Below are positions 22,931 through 36,490 of a stretch of DNA of 64,000 nt, in pieces. Origin of the DNA: Chrysomallon squamiferum (lineage: Eukaryota > Mollusca > Gastropoda > Neomphalida > Peltospiridae); assembly GCA_012295275.1 (NCBI GenBank), contig CM022677.1, positions 18,568,439 through 18,632,438 on the forward strand. The letters are read 5' to 3'. The stretch's first letter is position 1, and every line of letters begins with the position of its first letter. Position numbers and translations under genes: made by a program. The notes beneath the pieces are model-generated. The model did not search any database, was not told the DNA's origin, and was given only the letters and a program-made list of their open reading frames with translations.

Positions 22931-24091
22931 TGTATGTCATTAGGTGTGCCCATAGAAATAAATATATTAATTGTCAACTTTGTTAAGTGGTTACAATAAA
23001 ATCTTCATGAATTATAAATAACAGGAAAATTAAAATAAAATAATGAAAAGATGATAAATAAAAATATAAACAAATAAATAAATAAATCCGTTTTTAGATA
23101 TGTTTTCAACTATTGAAATAAAAATGATACTAGAATTGTTACAAAATCGTATAGATAATTGTTATTTGTTTAAATAAAACTGGATTATACATGTCTTGTG
23201 AATACATGTATAACACACATAAAACGTGTATTTATTTATATAGTATTTGGCGCAGTGTTGTCATTATAAATTTAAGTTCATCGTCATTACTATTATTATT
23301 ATTGTTGTCGTTGTTGTCGTTGTTGTTGCTGCTGTTGTTGCTATTGTTGTTCTTTTTATTAGTTAATTATATATAAATGGAGTCTATCAAAACTGAAAGG
23401 ACCTCTGCTGAATCATCCATTTTGATACTTGTTGTTTATACTACTACTACTACCACGACGACGACGAAAACAACAACAACAATAACAACCCATAAACTAA
23501 ACTAAACAAAAAAACTCAAGTAATCGATGAATGAATGAACTAATGAGTTCAACATTTCATTTCATTTTTTCTTATTCTTCTTTTCTCTATTGTAATTGTT
23601 GCATCTTTTTTATTGACATTGCATATCAATAAGCTGTAAAGGTAACGATCATAAAGAACTGAAATGAAACACTAATCACTACAACGAACACTGCCTGAAT
23701 AATAAACCCATTTGACTGACCAACTGAATCCAAAACAGTTGCCAAAGAATCAGAATCACAGGGTGTATACAGTGACGTTGACAGTGACTTTGCAATGACT
23801 CTGTAGGATTACAGTACAAAGAAGAATGTATTACGATAATTAAAAATTCCAGGTTGTGTACAAACAGTTCCTACGTCACAGGTCGGAGTTTGTACCTAAG
23901 CAACAATGATTATCAGATCGCGTTTAAGGCAAAACGCCCTGTCACACCCTATTCACAGATCATATAGGACGGTGTTTCAAATTTAAACATCTCATTAGTC
24001 GCAACACGTCTTAAAAGAAACATCAAACAAACATTTCTCAGTTCGCAGTTTTTATCTGAGCAATATACAAGTTTTCTGAGATAGAAAAGAA

Positions 24092-25779
24092 ATGGATCAC
24101 AACAACGAAAGTTTGTTACAAAACAAAGAAGTGAAACAGAGAGAAAGGTGTAATCCAGGTAGCAGTGACGAGCCACTCATCAAACCAAATGGAGAAGAAA
24201 ATTTAGACAAAGAAAAAGACACAGAAAAAGAGAAAAAGAAATTCTGGACACAGGTCATTGTCCTTTTTCTTTTCATCGACATCTTTCTGGTGATCGTTAT
24301 ATCTCTAACTTTCACTACACCACGGGTGCAGTCACAACGTCAAACCGTTGTGCAATGGGACGATGACGTCTGCTTTCCGTGCAAAGATGTTTATCTCACC
24401 GACGACGACAAAACTGACAACATCTACGACTTCGACGTTCGAGAACATGGAAATATCTGCTGTGCTGGTCATGAGCGAAACCTGATCGACATCGTAACAA
24501 AGGTTTTTATTATTATTATTATTATTGTTATTATTATTGTTATTATTATTATTATTATTATTTCTATTATTCCTATTATTATTATTGTTATGCTTGTTGT
24601 TGCTGTTGTTGATGATGTATGTATGTATGTATATGTATGTATGTTCTTACATAACAACCAAAATATGTTGATTCTTTTCTACAATTCTATTTATTCGCAG
24701 TTTGCAGAAACACAGTACCAGCAAGAGAGAGCGAAAAGTGAGTAGTAAATCATTCTTAATATACAATAACATTCTTAATACATTTACAACTAAAAACTGA
24801 CATTTGTCAGAAACACACACGCACACACGCACACACACACACACACGCACACAACATTTATACACATACACATTTAACAAAAAACAAAACCCCCCAGAAA
24901 GCACACAGGTATGTGTTAAACTATAGATTCAGGCTTCGACAGTAAGGCACGTCTGAACGACATTGTCTAGTAAACGACTGGTTCGGTCTAATCACAACTG
25001 TCTCTAACTAGCCCGACTGGTCGTGTTAATAATGTATGAACGGTGAATTGATTTGCCATCCAGTGATCGTATAAACATTAATATATTCTATTTTTATTCA
25101 TCAGAGCAGAAATCCCAGGTTCTATAATTAGACGTGTTGTGCGCAGTGGGCAGTGAATAACTAAACAATCCCGACTTCGTGCTAACTGCTGAGTAATATT
25201 GAATTTTTTTTAGAGGCGGGATTCGTTACAACTCGGTCGATTCCGTACCTCGTTATACAGTCGGAACATTTCGTACATTTCTTTGAAATATAAGTGTAGC
25301 GGAATGTGACGAGGTGTTCCGACTGACCGGAATCGACCGAGAGATGCTCAATATAGAGTGTGCGTGTGTTAAATGTATCATACTTAAAAACATTAACATC
25401 GAAATATATATATATATATATATATTTTTTTTTTAGATTCTGAATCACGTTTTGATGGGGAGAGTGACCGCTCAGCATATCTACGCGAAATTGACTGGGT
25501 GAGGTCAGGTGAGGTCAAAGTTCGTTAAACGTTAAACAGTAATGAACTATTAAAGTATTAAAAATCATTTTTAAATAACAGATGTCTTCATTATGTTACC
25601 ATATTAGCTATTTATTATAAAATAATAATAATAATGATAATAATAATAATAATAGTAATTGTTCAGTCTCTTTATTAGATTGACTAGCTTTAATGTGGAT
25701 ATGTAGGTGTAAATGAGAGAAGGCTAGAGAAAGAGATTTTGCTAAACAATTATGATTATTATTGTTATTATTGTTATTA

Positions 25780-25849
<70 letters not shown>

Positions 25850-26242
25850 GCAGAAGGACAAACTATTCTCCAATGGAAACAAGACTCTGCGATCATTGGG
25901 AAGAAGATGATGTACAAAGATGGCCGCATTCAAGTGAAAACGCCTGGAACGTGTTTTGTTTACGCTCATCTTGATTTCGTGAACAACCAAACACAAGACG
26001 ACGCCACTTCTGTTCATTCCATCTGGCTTAGAAATGGCGGGAAACACGAAGAGAAATTACTCGAACTTTTCCAGTCTCAGTGTGTGGTGACGTCATTAGC
26101 GACAGCATGGTTTACTCCCACTTACCAAGGCGCGTTGTTTGAACTGAAAGCAGACGACAGTATTGAACTGCGCATGCAGAACATTGACAATCTTAAAAAG
26201 GAGAACAACAAACACAACTTCGGAATTTATTGCTTTCAGTAA
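24092..26242 (+). CDS. TNF ligand family protein, copy 2 (four exons)
   Basis: Exons are 24092-24502, 24701-24737, 25437-25508 and 25854-26242, with the same phases as copy 1 and 302 residues. The domain order is identical: charged tail with DKEKDTEKEKKK before the membrane segment, CFPC...ICC stalk, then the TNF domain. Differences from copy 1 include HW-KQDSA in place of HW-NQTSS, so the first N-glycosylation sequon is lost while NNQT remains. It also has AWFTPTY for AGFTPTY and a NIDNLKKENNKHNF tail. Intron 1 is 198 bases, a multiple of three with no stop, so an unspliced message would stay in frame through exon 2. The 14 bp intron 2 inverted repeat is intact (25232-25245 and 25328-25341). 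ATTAAA lies at 26289. It appears functional by sequence. Confidence 0.9.
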
Positions 26243-26564
26243 TTTTCTATAACTAACAAGTGGAGATGTGATTTAGTGAAAGCAAATGATTAAACACGAA
26301 ACACAAACTTACAAATCACAGACGTAACTTTTACTTACAGAACTGTGATGAGAATCAGTTTTGTGAATTTAATATTATTACTACTACTACTACAACTTGT
26401 ACTACTACTACTGTATCTCTTGTATATTTTTCTATCATAAGAATAATAATAATAATAATGATGATGATGATGATGATGATAATAATAATAATAATAATAA
26501 TATTGCTGTTCCTTTTGCTGATAATGATCATTGAGACGGGGACAACGAAACTTCTCTTTAATTA

Positions 26565-26764
26565 NNNNNNNNNNNNNNNNNNNNNNNNNNNNNNNNNNNN
26601 NNNNNNNNNNNNNNNNNNNNNNNNNNNNNNNNNNNNNNNNNNNNNNNNNNNNNNNNNNNNNNNNNNNNNNNNNNNNNNNNNNNNNNNNNNNNNNNNNNNN
26701 NNNNNNNNNNNNNNNNNNNNNNNNNNNNNNNNNNNNNNNNNNNNNNNNNNNNNNNNNNNNNNNN
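26565..26764. other. Assembly gap (200 N)
   Basis: Exactly 200 undetermined bases, which is probably a nominal gap length. The left flank is the standard 3' flank of a TNF gene (ACGAAACTTCTCTTTAATTA). The right flank is block X, so the true missing DNA may be longer. Confidence 0.98.
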
Positions 26765-27101
26765 AATGTATTATTATTTAGTTGAATTTACAGTATTTTT
26801 TCAAATCGTTATTATAATTATATAATTCTCCTTGAATATTGCTTGAGTTATATATTAAACCGGTTTGGAAAAAGATCAGGTGGGATAACCAGTCTTTTTC
26901 TTTTGCTTAACGTTTGATAACAGAGTTACTTCCCTTGCCGAAAACTCGACAGAAATTGAAATCGTATTGATAATTCTTACGTTTCTTTAAACCAAACTGG
27001 ATTATACGTTTATTAAGAAAGCTCAAATAACACACATAAACAGTTTATTTATTTGTTTAATATGTGACATAGTGTTGTCATTATATATATTTAAATTCAT
27101 C

Positions 27102-27110
<9 letters not shown>
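26765..27110. repeat. Block X copy upstream of lone TNF exon
   Basis: Matches 11130-11330, 39180-39540 and 56460-56860 (for example ATTGCTT...TATATTAAACCGGTTTGG). In the 39 kb and 56 kb copies the block leads through (ATT)n into non-TNF sequence. Here it leads through (ATT)n into a TNF last exon. Confidence 0.6.
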
Positions 27111-27151
<41 letters not shown>

Positions 27152-27155
27152 GCAG

Positions 27156-27547
27156 AAGGACAAACTATACTCCACTGGAAACAAGACTCTTCGTTCATTG
27201 GGAAGAAGATGATGTACAAAGATGGCCGCATTCAAGTAAAAACGCCTGGCACGTGTTTTATTTACGCTCATCTTGTTTTCGTGAACAACCAAACACAAGA
27301 CGACGTCAATTCTGTTCATTCCATCTGGCTTAGAAATGGCGGGAAACACGAAGAGAAATTACTCCAACTTTTCCAGTCGTCTCGGTGTGTGGTGACGTCA
27401 TCAGCGACAGCAGGGTTTACTCCCACTTACGAAGGCGCGCTGTTTGAACTGAAAGCAAACGACAGTATTGAACTGCGCGTGCAGATCTCTAAACATCTTG
27501 AAAAGGACATTTACAAACACAACATCGGAATTTATTGTTTTCAGTAA
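27156..27547 (+). pseudogene. Lone last exon of a TNF ligand gene (copy 3)
   Basis: A complete exon 4 of 392 bases with an intact acceptor (TTATGCAG) and open frame to the stop. It starts EGQTILHW-KQDSSFIG and ends NIGIYCFQ. It has one extra codon compared with its paralogues (QSSRCVV for QSQCVV), and the NNQT sequon is kept. Exons 1-3 are not found in the roughly 910 bases between copy 2 and this exon, although 200 of these are unknown. The sequence just upstream is block X, not TNF intron 3. I call it a partial gene copy. It could instead be an alternative last exon for copy 2, since the splice acceptor and phase are compatible. Confidence 0.75.
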
Positions 27548-27716
27548 TTTTCTATAACTAACAAGTAGAGATGTGATTTAGTAAAAGAAAATGATTAAAC
27601 ACGAAACAAAACTTACAAATCACAGACAGAACTTTGAGGAGAATCAGTTTCGTCATTTGTTTTTGCTTTGCTACTGTAGAATTTTTATTATGATTTGTTT
27701 CGTTGACGTTTGGTCA

Positions 27717-28252
27717 GTTTGTCCTCCTTGGAGACGCTGAAGTTACTATGATGTCAATGTCAACATTGATATATCAGGAATTTACTAATATTAAAACCCT
27801 TTAATTTGAAACCTCGTCTTGTTTGTTTATTCCTTAGACGCCTATTTTTATGGAGTGAGTAACTAGTGGGTTACGTACGTCTATATATTTATATATATAT
27901 TTGTATGTATGTATGTGTGTATGCATGTATTTGTGTGTGTAGGTATGCATGTATGTATGTATGTGTGTATGTGTGTGTTGAAATATAACCATTATTTTGG
28001 AGAATAGTTGTTAGTCTGAGATCAGACTGAACAAATTAATCTCTAGACATTATCTCTAAAACAGTGGGTGAGAATATCGGGAAATCTTATGTCAACGCTA
28101 TAAGCAGTTGCAAGCAGAAATAACACAGTAGTGTTGTTATCAACTGTCTGTCACGCCAACTAAGAAGAATGTTATTTGATATACTTGCGTATTGAAATAC
28201 TTACTGAGGTGTCCTATTTTACCTTCAAGGGTAAACATATTTAATGAACCCC

Positions 28253-28255
<3 letters not shown>
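27717..28255. repeat. T element, copy 6
   Basis: Begins TTTGTCCTCCTTGGAGACGC only 170 bases after the lone TNF exon. It carries the GTAT microsatellite and the AGTCTGA/TCAGACT palindrome, and is cut at CCCCATATG by the long (GA)n array. Confidence 0.65.
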
Positions 28256-28328
<73 letters not shown>

Positions 28329-28359
28329 GAGAGAGAGACAGACAGAGAGAGAGACAGAC

Positions 28360-28424
<65 letters not shown>

Positions 28425-28429
28425 GAGAC

Positions 28430-28505
<76 letters not shown>

Positions 28506-28551
28506 AGAGAGAGAGAGACAGAGAGACAGAGAGAGAGAGAGAGAGACAGAC

Positions 28552-28584
<33 letters not shown>

Positions 28585-28589
28585 GAGAT

Positions 28590-28622
<33 letters not shown>

Positions 28623-28657
28623 ATGAGAGAGAGAGAGAGAGAGACAGAGAGACAGAG

Positions 28658-28690
<33 letters not shown>

Positions 28691-28729
28691 GACAGAGAGA
28701 GAGAGAGACAGACAGAGAGAGAGAGAATG

Positions 28730-28762
<33 letters not shown>

Positions 28763-28771
28763 GAGAGAATG

Positions 28772-28804
<33 letters not shown>

Positions 28805-28857
28805 TAGAGAGAGAGAGAGACAGACAGAGAGAGAGAGAATGAGAGAGAGAGAGAGAG

Positions 28858-28938
<81 letters not shown>
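28256..28938. repeat. 680 bp GA/GACAGA array
   Basis: Pure purine-rich array of GA with interspersed CAGA and AATGA steps. The long serine/leucine and arginine/glutamate frames on both strands are compositional. It replaces the DNA that joins the corresponding blocks at 7383-7680. Confidence 0.95.
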
Positions 28939-28941
<3 letters not shown>

Positions 28942-29770
28942 TTACTTATATTTACTACTACTACTGCTAACACTGCTATTACTACGACTGCTAATGCTAC
29001 TGTTGCTGCTACAGCTTTACTACCACTGCTAATATCAACATCGTTACACTATTACTACGAACGTAGGTAAAAATATCATTGTCTTGTATATGAAATTTCT
29101 TATAAACCATATTTTCTTTCTTTAATCCATTTATATTTAGTCAGTAGCGTATAATTAAAGTATTACTGAAACAATGTGACACAGTAATTTGTTTTCTCAG
29201 GAGTAAAGTTTACTTAGCAGTAGTAGTAGTATCATTGCTATTAAGTTCATTGGGTAGTTAATTAATTATGACATTTTACGGTTTGTAAGTCTTGTGTTTC
29301 AATTGAAAACTTTAACATTATGTGACGTCATTCCGTGCGTTATTAAAAAGTAAAAAAGTTTAAAATTTGTAAAATTATTTTAATAACTGATGTGATATAT
29401 TATCACGACATTTTACCATTATAACATTTTCAATGTTATAGTTAGATTTCTATCATGGTGTCTATCTGTCTAATTGTCCTTCTATTTTTATGAAACTCAA
29501 ACAAAAAATTAAATCACCATTAATTGTCTACAAATCTCAGTACCGGCCCTGTCACCCTCCTCTGTGATTATTGTTGATCACTTCCCTTAGTCAAACTAGC
29601 TTCAACATGCACAATAAAGACAAGAAGAAACATGATCTCTAACACCTGGACTTAAAACCCGAGTCTAAGATTTCCAGGGAGATATCCAGTTTCACATCTA
29701 GTCACGTTTTTCAAAACATCGTGTATTTCTAAAGCCTAACGTAAATTCAGTTTACAGTAGTAATCATACT
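28939..29770. other. Duplicate of the 7.7-8.7 kb block, no gene seen
   Basis: Shares CTACTGTTGCTGCTACAGC, CAGTACCGGCCCTGTCACCC and TGTGATTATTGTTGATCACT with the earlier block, with modest divergence. No coding frame is shared between the two. Confidence 0.55.
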
Positions 29771-30208
29771 GCTTTTTATTTCTTTACTCGCGTTTAGTTT
29801 TATTCATAAATGTTTTACATTTCTTAACATAAACTTCGATTTACTAAAAAATTAAAAATAAGTGTATATTCATTTGTGTACTGAAATGCATCATTTGTGA
29901 AAGCTTGAGTCACTATGCCTTTTCATTTCACTTCGTTTCTCAAGTGAGTATGTAAATTTAAGAATATTACATTTACGATCTTCGTCCGTAAGGAATAATT
30001 TCGGATTTACAAGATTTAAACTAAATGATGACGTCAACAAGGTATCTTGCCTTTCCTTTATTGTGTTCGTTCGTTTCCGTAACGATGACGTCAAGAATAC
30101 TATGACGTGATATTGTTCTGTTTATATGTATGGAGGTTTTAATTTTCATGAAACCTTTCTTTTTGATCTGAGTTAGGACATTAATGTACATAAAATAATA
30201 TAAGTTAC

Positions 30209-30239
<31 letters not shown>

Positions 30240-30290
30240 CTGTTATTAATACACTTTAAATGATAATTATGATTGAGTATATTAAACATT
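29771..30290. other. Apparently unique stretch with clustered TGACGTCA sites
   Basis: I find no second copy of this stretch in the window. Two TGACGTCA octamers lie at 30029-30036 and 30086-30093, with TGACGTGA nearby at about 30103, and a TTTA run at 30209-30238. A 67-codon frame on the minus strand (29891-30094) is open but has no recognisable motif. Confidence 0.35.
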
Positions 30291-31124
30291 TCATTGATAT
30301 ATATAAAAGATAAAAATGAATTCAGTCCAACACACGGCTCCATCACGACACTGTAATCTGAGTTCTTCCTGACCAGAACAAACTTGATGCCTACGACCAG
30401 TCCGTCCGATGAATTTATCTTCAAACTGGTCTGTTACAGGCTGAAGTTCCTCAGTTAGTTCGTCTTGCAGAAGCTCAAACAACTCAGTAACATCAGCGAG
30501 TGGCACACGTGTTAAAGCTGGTGACACACGTGTTAAAGCTGGTGACACACGTGTTAATGCTGGTGACACACGTGTTAAAGCTGGTGACAAACGTGTTAAA
30601 GCTGGTAGAACACGTGTTAAAGCTGGTGGCACACGTATTAAAGCTGGTGACACACGTGTTAAAGCTGGTGACAAACGTGTTAAAGCTGGTAGAACACGTG
30701 TTAAAGCTGGTGGTGACACACGTGTTAAAGCTGGTGACACACGTGTTAAAGCTGGTGGCACACGTGTTAAAGCTGGTGGTGACACACGTGTTAAAGCTGG
30801 TGACAAACGTGTTAAAGCTGGTAGAACACGTGTTAAAGCTGGTGGTGACACACGTGTTAAAGCTGGTGACACACGTGTTAATGCTGGTGACACACGTGTT
30901 AAAGCTGGTAACATGCGCGCAGACAGAGAAAAGACTGGAACTGTTGTGCAGTGCTCTTGTAACTCAGAAGCTTGCACACGACTGAGCGACGTGAGAGAGG
31001 CAGACCTGCAGTTCAGTCTCTGGAAACGTGGCACTCGCGGTGTTTTCATTGTAGCATCTCGTAACCAAATTTCATGTGCAGTGTTTATATTAGTTGTATA
31101 TTTGTAAAACCCCATATTTCCCAA
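30291..31124 (-). other. Open frame spanning a CACGTG minisatellite, function unknown
   Basis: An uninterrupted 277-codon minus-strand frame. Its middle is nineteen PALTRVS-like repeats encoded by the 30505-30912 minisatellite. Its C-terminal part contains an acidic helix-like segment, ELFELLQDELTEEL. The N-terminal part overlaps a retrotransposon fragment read in a different frame (31040-31175), so that portion is not a genuine protein start. The track start codon is TTG; the first ATG lies three codons further in. The repeats stay open on both strands because their lengths are multiples of three. I do not recognise a family, and the frame may be fortuitous. Only the 60 residues downstream of the repeats look at all gene-like. 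Confidence 0.25.
30505..30912. repeat. 19-unit minisatellite, 21/24 bp, rich in CACGTG
   Basis: Tandem units of the form GCTGGTGACACACGTGTTAAA (21 bp), with 24 bp variants carrying an extra GGT. Fifteen of the nineteen units contain the palindromic E-box core CACGTG. Three have AACGTG and one has CACGTA. Variant units recur in the same order (AAACGTG, then AGAACACGTG) three times, showing higher-order duplication. Confidence 0.9.
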
Positions 31125-31175
31125 CCATACAATAAAACTGGCTGTCTTAGTTTGTTAAATAAATCAAGTATAAAT
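31040..31175 (-). mobile_element. LINE reverse transcriptase C-terminal remnant
   Basis: The minus strand reads LFNKLRQPVLLYGWEIWGFTNI, then a stop, then LHMKFGYEML. This fits the conserved 'lvlPvLLYG.E.WG' segment found after the palm of many non-LTR retrotransposon reverse transcriptases, followed by the usual 'H.kFck..L'. In-frame stops show it is dead. Confidence 0.65.
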
Positions 31176-31621
31176 TTTATCGACTTTTAGCTATACAGTC
31201 GATGGAGTAGATTATTTTACGTTGTTGTTTTGTTATAGGCGGGTTTACAGAAAAAAAGGCGGGTGTTACTTAAAAAAAAATGTCTTACTTAATCTGAATT
31301 CCGTGACACACAGACATGATCATCATGAATCAAAATGTTTTTGCTCTAGTAGAAGTATCCATTGTTTGTTTTTTACGTAAGCTGAGTAGTCAGCAATGTT
31401 GATGTTCGTGTTTTTTATTCAGTTAATTTGACATCAAAGATATCACATATAAAATTGCAGTAAATTAGAAGATTAAAGACAACGATACTCATAGTATAGT
31501 TCGGATATTTGATAGGTAGGAAGGGCCGAGAATTGTCACCTGGGCAGGAAATGACGTAGAACCAGTGAGAAATAAAGTAGAGGGGAATCACCAGAGGGAA
31601 ATACCCGATGGAGGGGGGGGA

Positions 31622-32237
31622 ATGTCCTGACACCGTATTTTATATCATAAACAAATAACTGGATGACTTTTATTAAGAAAACTTTATATGAATTGGGACT
31701 GGGAAACACAGATTAATGAAAATATTGAAAAATATTTATGCATAACTAAGCAATTGACACATGACTTAGCAAGGCAGAATCTTTCAATTCAGATAAATAC
31801 ATCTGTGAAATGTAACAAGTTATGTAAATACATTACAGATGGTGTAACAATTCAGTTTGATTTAGTTAAATCTGTACCAATGATTTATAAAAGATACTTG
31901 ACAAAAGTGAATCTGCACATCAGCTGACAAATGAGACTGGGAGATGCAGGAATAGTGAGAGAGCAGAAGAAAAAAAGTAGATAATGTAACAGTGGTGAGA
32001 TGAGACTGAACATAAGAAATCACTGTGTAATTTGGGAAAATATTTGTTTAAAGCATTTCAATGTCATAAAGTTTAGATTTGTTAGATATAACTTACGTGC
32101 TATATTATTTATATTCTCCAAATATTTTTTTTTTCTTTTTATCATATTGTCACTATTTATATTTTTTGCATTTGTATTGAAATTTTATATCAATAGGCTG
32201 TAAAGATTATGATAATAAATAATTGAATTGAACCACT
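31622..32237 (+). mobile_element. LINE ORF2 C-terminus and 3' end
   Basis: A frame at 31688-31927 includes YITDGVTIQFDLVK and PMIYKRYLTK. These also occur in the 60 kb copy, where they continue into GRYRNIERAERICLLC. Here a frame break follows the YLTK motif, and ETGRCRNSERAE appears in the next frame. The fragment ends with AGGCTGTAAAGATTATGATA and AATAATTGAATTGAA. It lies about 450 bases before TNF copy 4. Confidence 0.65.
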
Positions 32238-32689
32238 AAACCCTACAATGAACGGTTGTAAGCAAAGCATTTAACTGTCTGCCTGAATTCTTCTCATTTT
32301 CTCACTAGGCCTCGTGTCACGTGGTCTATGGCGTTAGATGAAGTATCTATTATCACATGATGACTGTAACATATAAATTACAGAAAAGACTAAATCTACT
32401 GTTACTCAAAAATAATTGGCAAAGTCCGAATCAGTGGGTGTATATATTGACTTTCCAGTGACTTTCTCAATGACAATGATTTGTACTCATCAACTATAGG
32501 ATTGATCACACAGAAGAAGGTATTTCCTATCTATATAATAAAACAAATTAAAAACCAGTGACTGGATAGACGACATCGTGTATAAACATTTCATTGGTAA
32601 GAAACCATCTTAAAAGAAAAATCAAACGGACAATCACAATTCAGAATTTGTATATAAGCGTTATACATATGTTCTGAGATAAAAAATAA
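32238..32689 (+). other. 5' flank of TNF copy 4
   Basis: Contains the CTCGTGTCACGTGGTC and ATAATTGGCAAAGT blocks that also precede copies 2, 5 and 7. The last 90 bases before the ATG match the other copies more loosely (GTATATAAGCGTTATACATA). This is a plausible promoter and 5' UTR region without a definite motif. Confidence 0.4.
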
Positions 32690-34927
<2,238 letters not shown>

Positions 34928-35151
34928 TTTTCTATAACTAAAAGGTAGAGATGTCGGGTTTTACTAAAAGAGAAAGATTAAACACGAAACCCAAACTTAC
35001 AAAGCACAGACATAACTTTCACTTCTAGAACTTTGATGAGAATCACTTTTGTGAATTTAATATTATTACTGCTACTACTACAACTTCTACTGCTACTACT
35101 GTATCGTTTGTATATTTTTGATCTTATTTTATCTCTTGTATATTTTCTGTC

Positions 35152-35182
<31 letters not shown>

Positions 35183-35582
35183 TGATGATGATCATGATCA
35201 TGATGATGATGATGATAATAATAATAATAATATTGCTGTTCCTTTTGCTGATAATGATCACTGAGATGGGGACAACGAAACTTCTCTTTAATTATGTGAC
35301 CTTATCAAGTACAGGAATTCATGTACAAAGTATTTTAGAACAGCAGTGTCAAAGTAGTGAACTGCAGGAGGTCAAGAGTTTGTGAAACTGAAGCAGTTTA
35401 TGTAATCGACTTCTCAGCTGTAATTGTCATGAACTGTAATAGATGTACTGCGTTTTTGATTATATCTTTGTTGAATATATTTCTTTCCAGTTATTTTTGT
35501 TTTATCTAACCATCAGGTGTTTTGTATTGGTTTGATTTGTTCAGTTTTTACAACTGTGATGTTTTATGAATCTCGTCAGTTT
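34928..35582 (+). other. 3' flank of TNF copy 4
   Basis: Conserved with the 3' flanks of copies 2 and 5, including (GAT)n/(AAT)n tracts at 35155-35235 and the blocks TATTGCTGTTCCTTTTGCTG and AACTGCAGGAGGTCAAGAG. A 68-codon frame starting in the GAT tract is compositional at its start and not conserved at its end. Confidence 0.5.
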
Positions 35583-36060
35583 GCCATGTTGTAAATGTTA
35601 ACATTGCTGTATCAGGAATTAACTAATATTAAACTTCTTTAATTTGAAACATGGTCTTGTTTGTTTATTCCTTAGACACCTGATTTCATGTAGTGAGTAA
35701 CTAGTAGGTTACGTAGGTCTATATGCATATATATATATATATTTGTATGTATGTATGTGTGTATGCATGAATCTATGTATATGTGTATATATCTATGTAG
35801 GAATGTATGTATGTATCTGTGTATATATGTATGTATGTATGTACATATGTATGTATGTATGTGTGTATTGAAGTAGTGTAACCATTATTTTGGAGAACAG
35901 ATGTTAATCTGAGATCAGACTGAACAAAGAAAACTGTGGATATTAAAACAGACATGCAAACAGACATGACACAGCAGTGATGTTATAAACTGATTGTGAC
36001 GTCAACGTCCTGCTAAGCAGAACGTGATTTGCATATTCAAATACTTACACACAAAATGTT
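35583..36060. repeat. T element, copy 7
   Basis: A variant lacking the CCTCCTTGGAG start but with the CATGTTGTAAATGTTAACAT core, the GTAT microsatellite and TCTGAGATCAGACTGAAC. It matches 45623-46220 most closely. Confidence 0.6.
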
Positions 36061-36240
36061 CCAGAACGCACTCCACAACAAGCTGACAATTAGGAAGTCG
36101 TGTCCCGGGTACACGTGACGTACAGGTGACGGATTAGAACACCTCACCGCTTACCTAATCTGGAGATTGCCAGTTTTGGCAGTCACCTATTTTTAGCTGG
36201 GTGGGTAAAACCCAACTGAAGCGAAAAAATAATAATAATA
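36061..36240. other. CACGTGACG segment plus about 100 bp hairpin-rich insert
   Basis: GGGTACACGTGACGTACAGG is followed by a roughly 100-base segment with TGCCA-GTTT-TGGCA and GGGT...ACCC self-complementary pairs. That segment is absent from the otherwise matching region at 46281-46370, so it is either an insertion here or a deletion there. Confidence 0.5.
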
Positions 36241-36289
36241 ATAGGTCTTACTTATTATTGTTTTCGAACAAATGCAGAATGTTATTTAT

Positions 36290-36490
36290 TTATTTATTTA
36301 TTTTTCATATCATTCCCATGTTGATGTGTCCCGAGGTCCTACTAAATCAACAAAGATCCGCCATTTTACTCTCTTATTAGAGTCGTCAGAAAACATCAAA
36401 GGAACAATCACAGTTATCAGTTTTAATGAACTGGAACAAAAAAATGGGTGAATTCTTACTGCCACACATAAACAAGCAAATAGGAATATT
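36290..36490. repeat. Dispersed 'CCCATGTTGATGTGTCCC' element
   Basis: Preceded by a TTTA run and containing AAGATCCGCCATTTTACTCT and AGAGTCGTCAGAAAA. Copies occur at 46440-46640, 50040-50220 and, partly, 58260-58350. A very worn relative may lie at 59330-59530. The plus-strand frame is partly conserved, but no family is recognised. Confidence 0.55.

Noticed and set aside
25739-25853. Poly-tyrosine extension in front of copy 2 exon 4 as an alternative exon
   Set aside because: It is the (ATT)n tract of intron 3 read in frame; a good acceptor (TTATGCAG) separates it from exon 4.
28140-28973. 277-codon LSLSLS frame and its RERERE counterpart
   Set aside because: Translation of GA repeats; no non-repeat domain, open on both strands only because of composition.
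31000-31124. HEIWLRDA motif in the 30.3-31.1 kb minus frame resembling HSIWLRNG of the TNF domain
   Set aside because: In another frame the same DNA reads PVLLYGWEIWGF, a reverse transcriptase motif of a LINE, so the TNF likeness is a coincidence.
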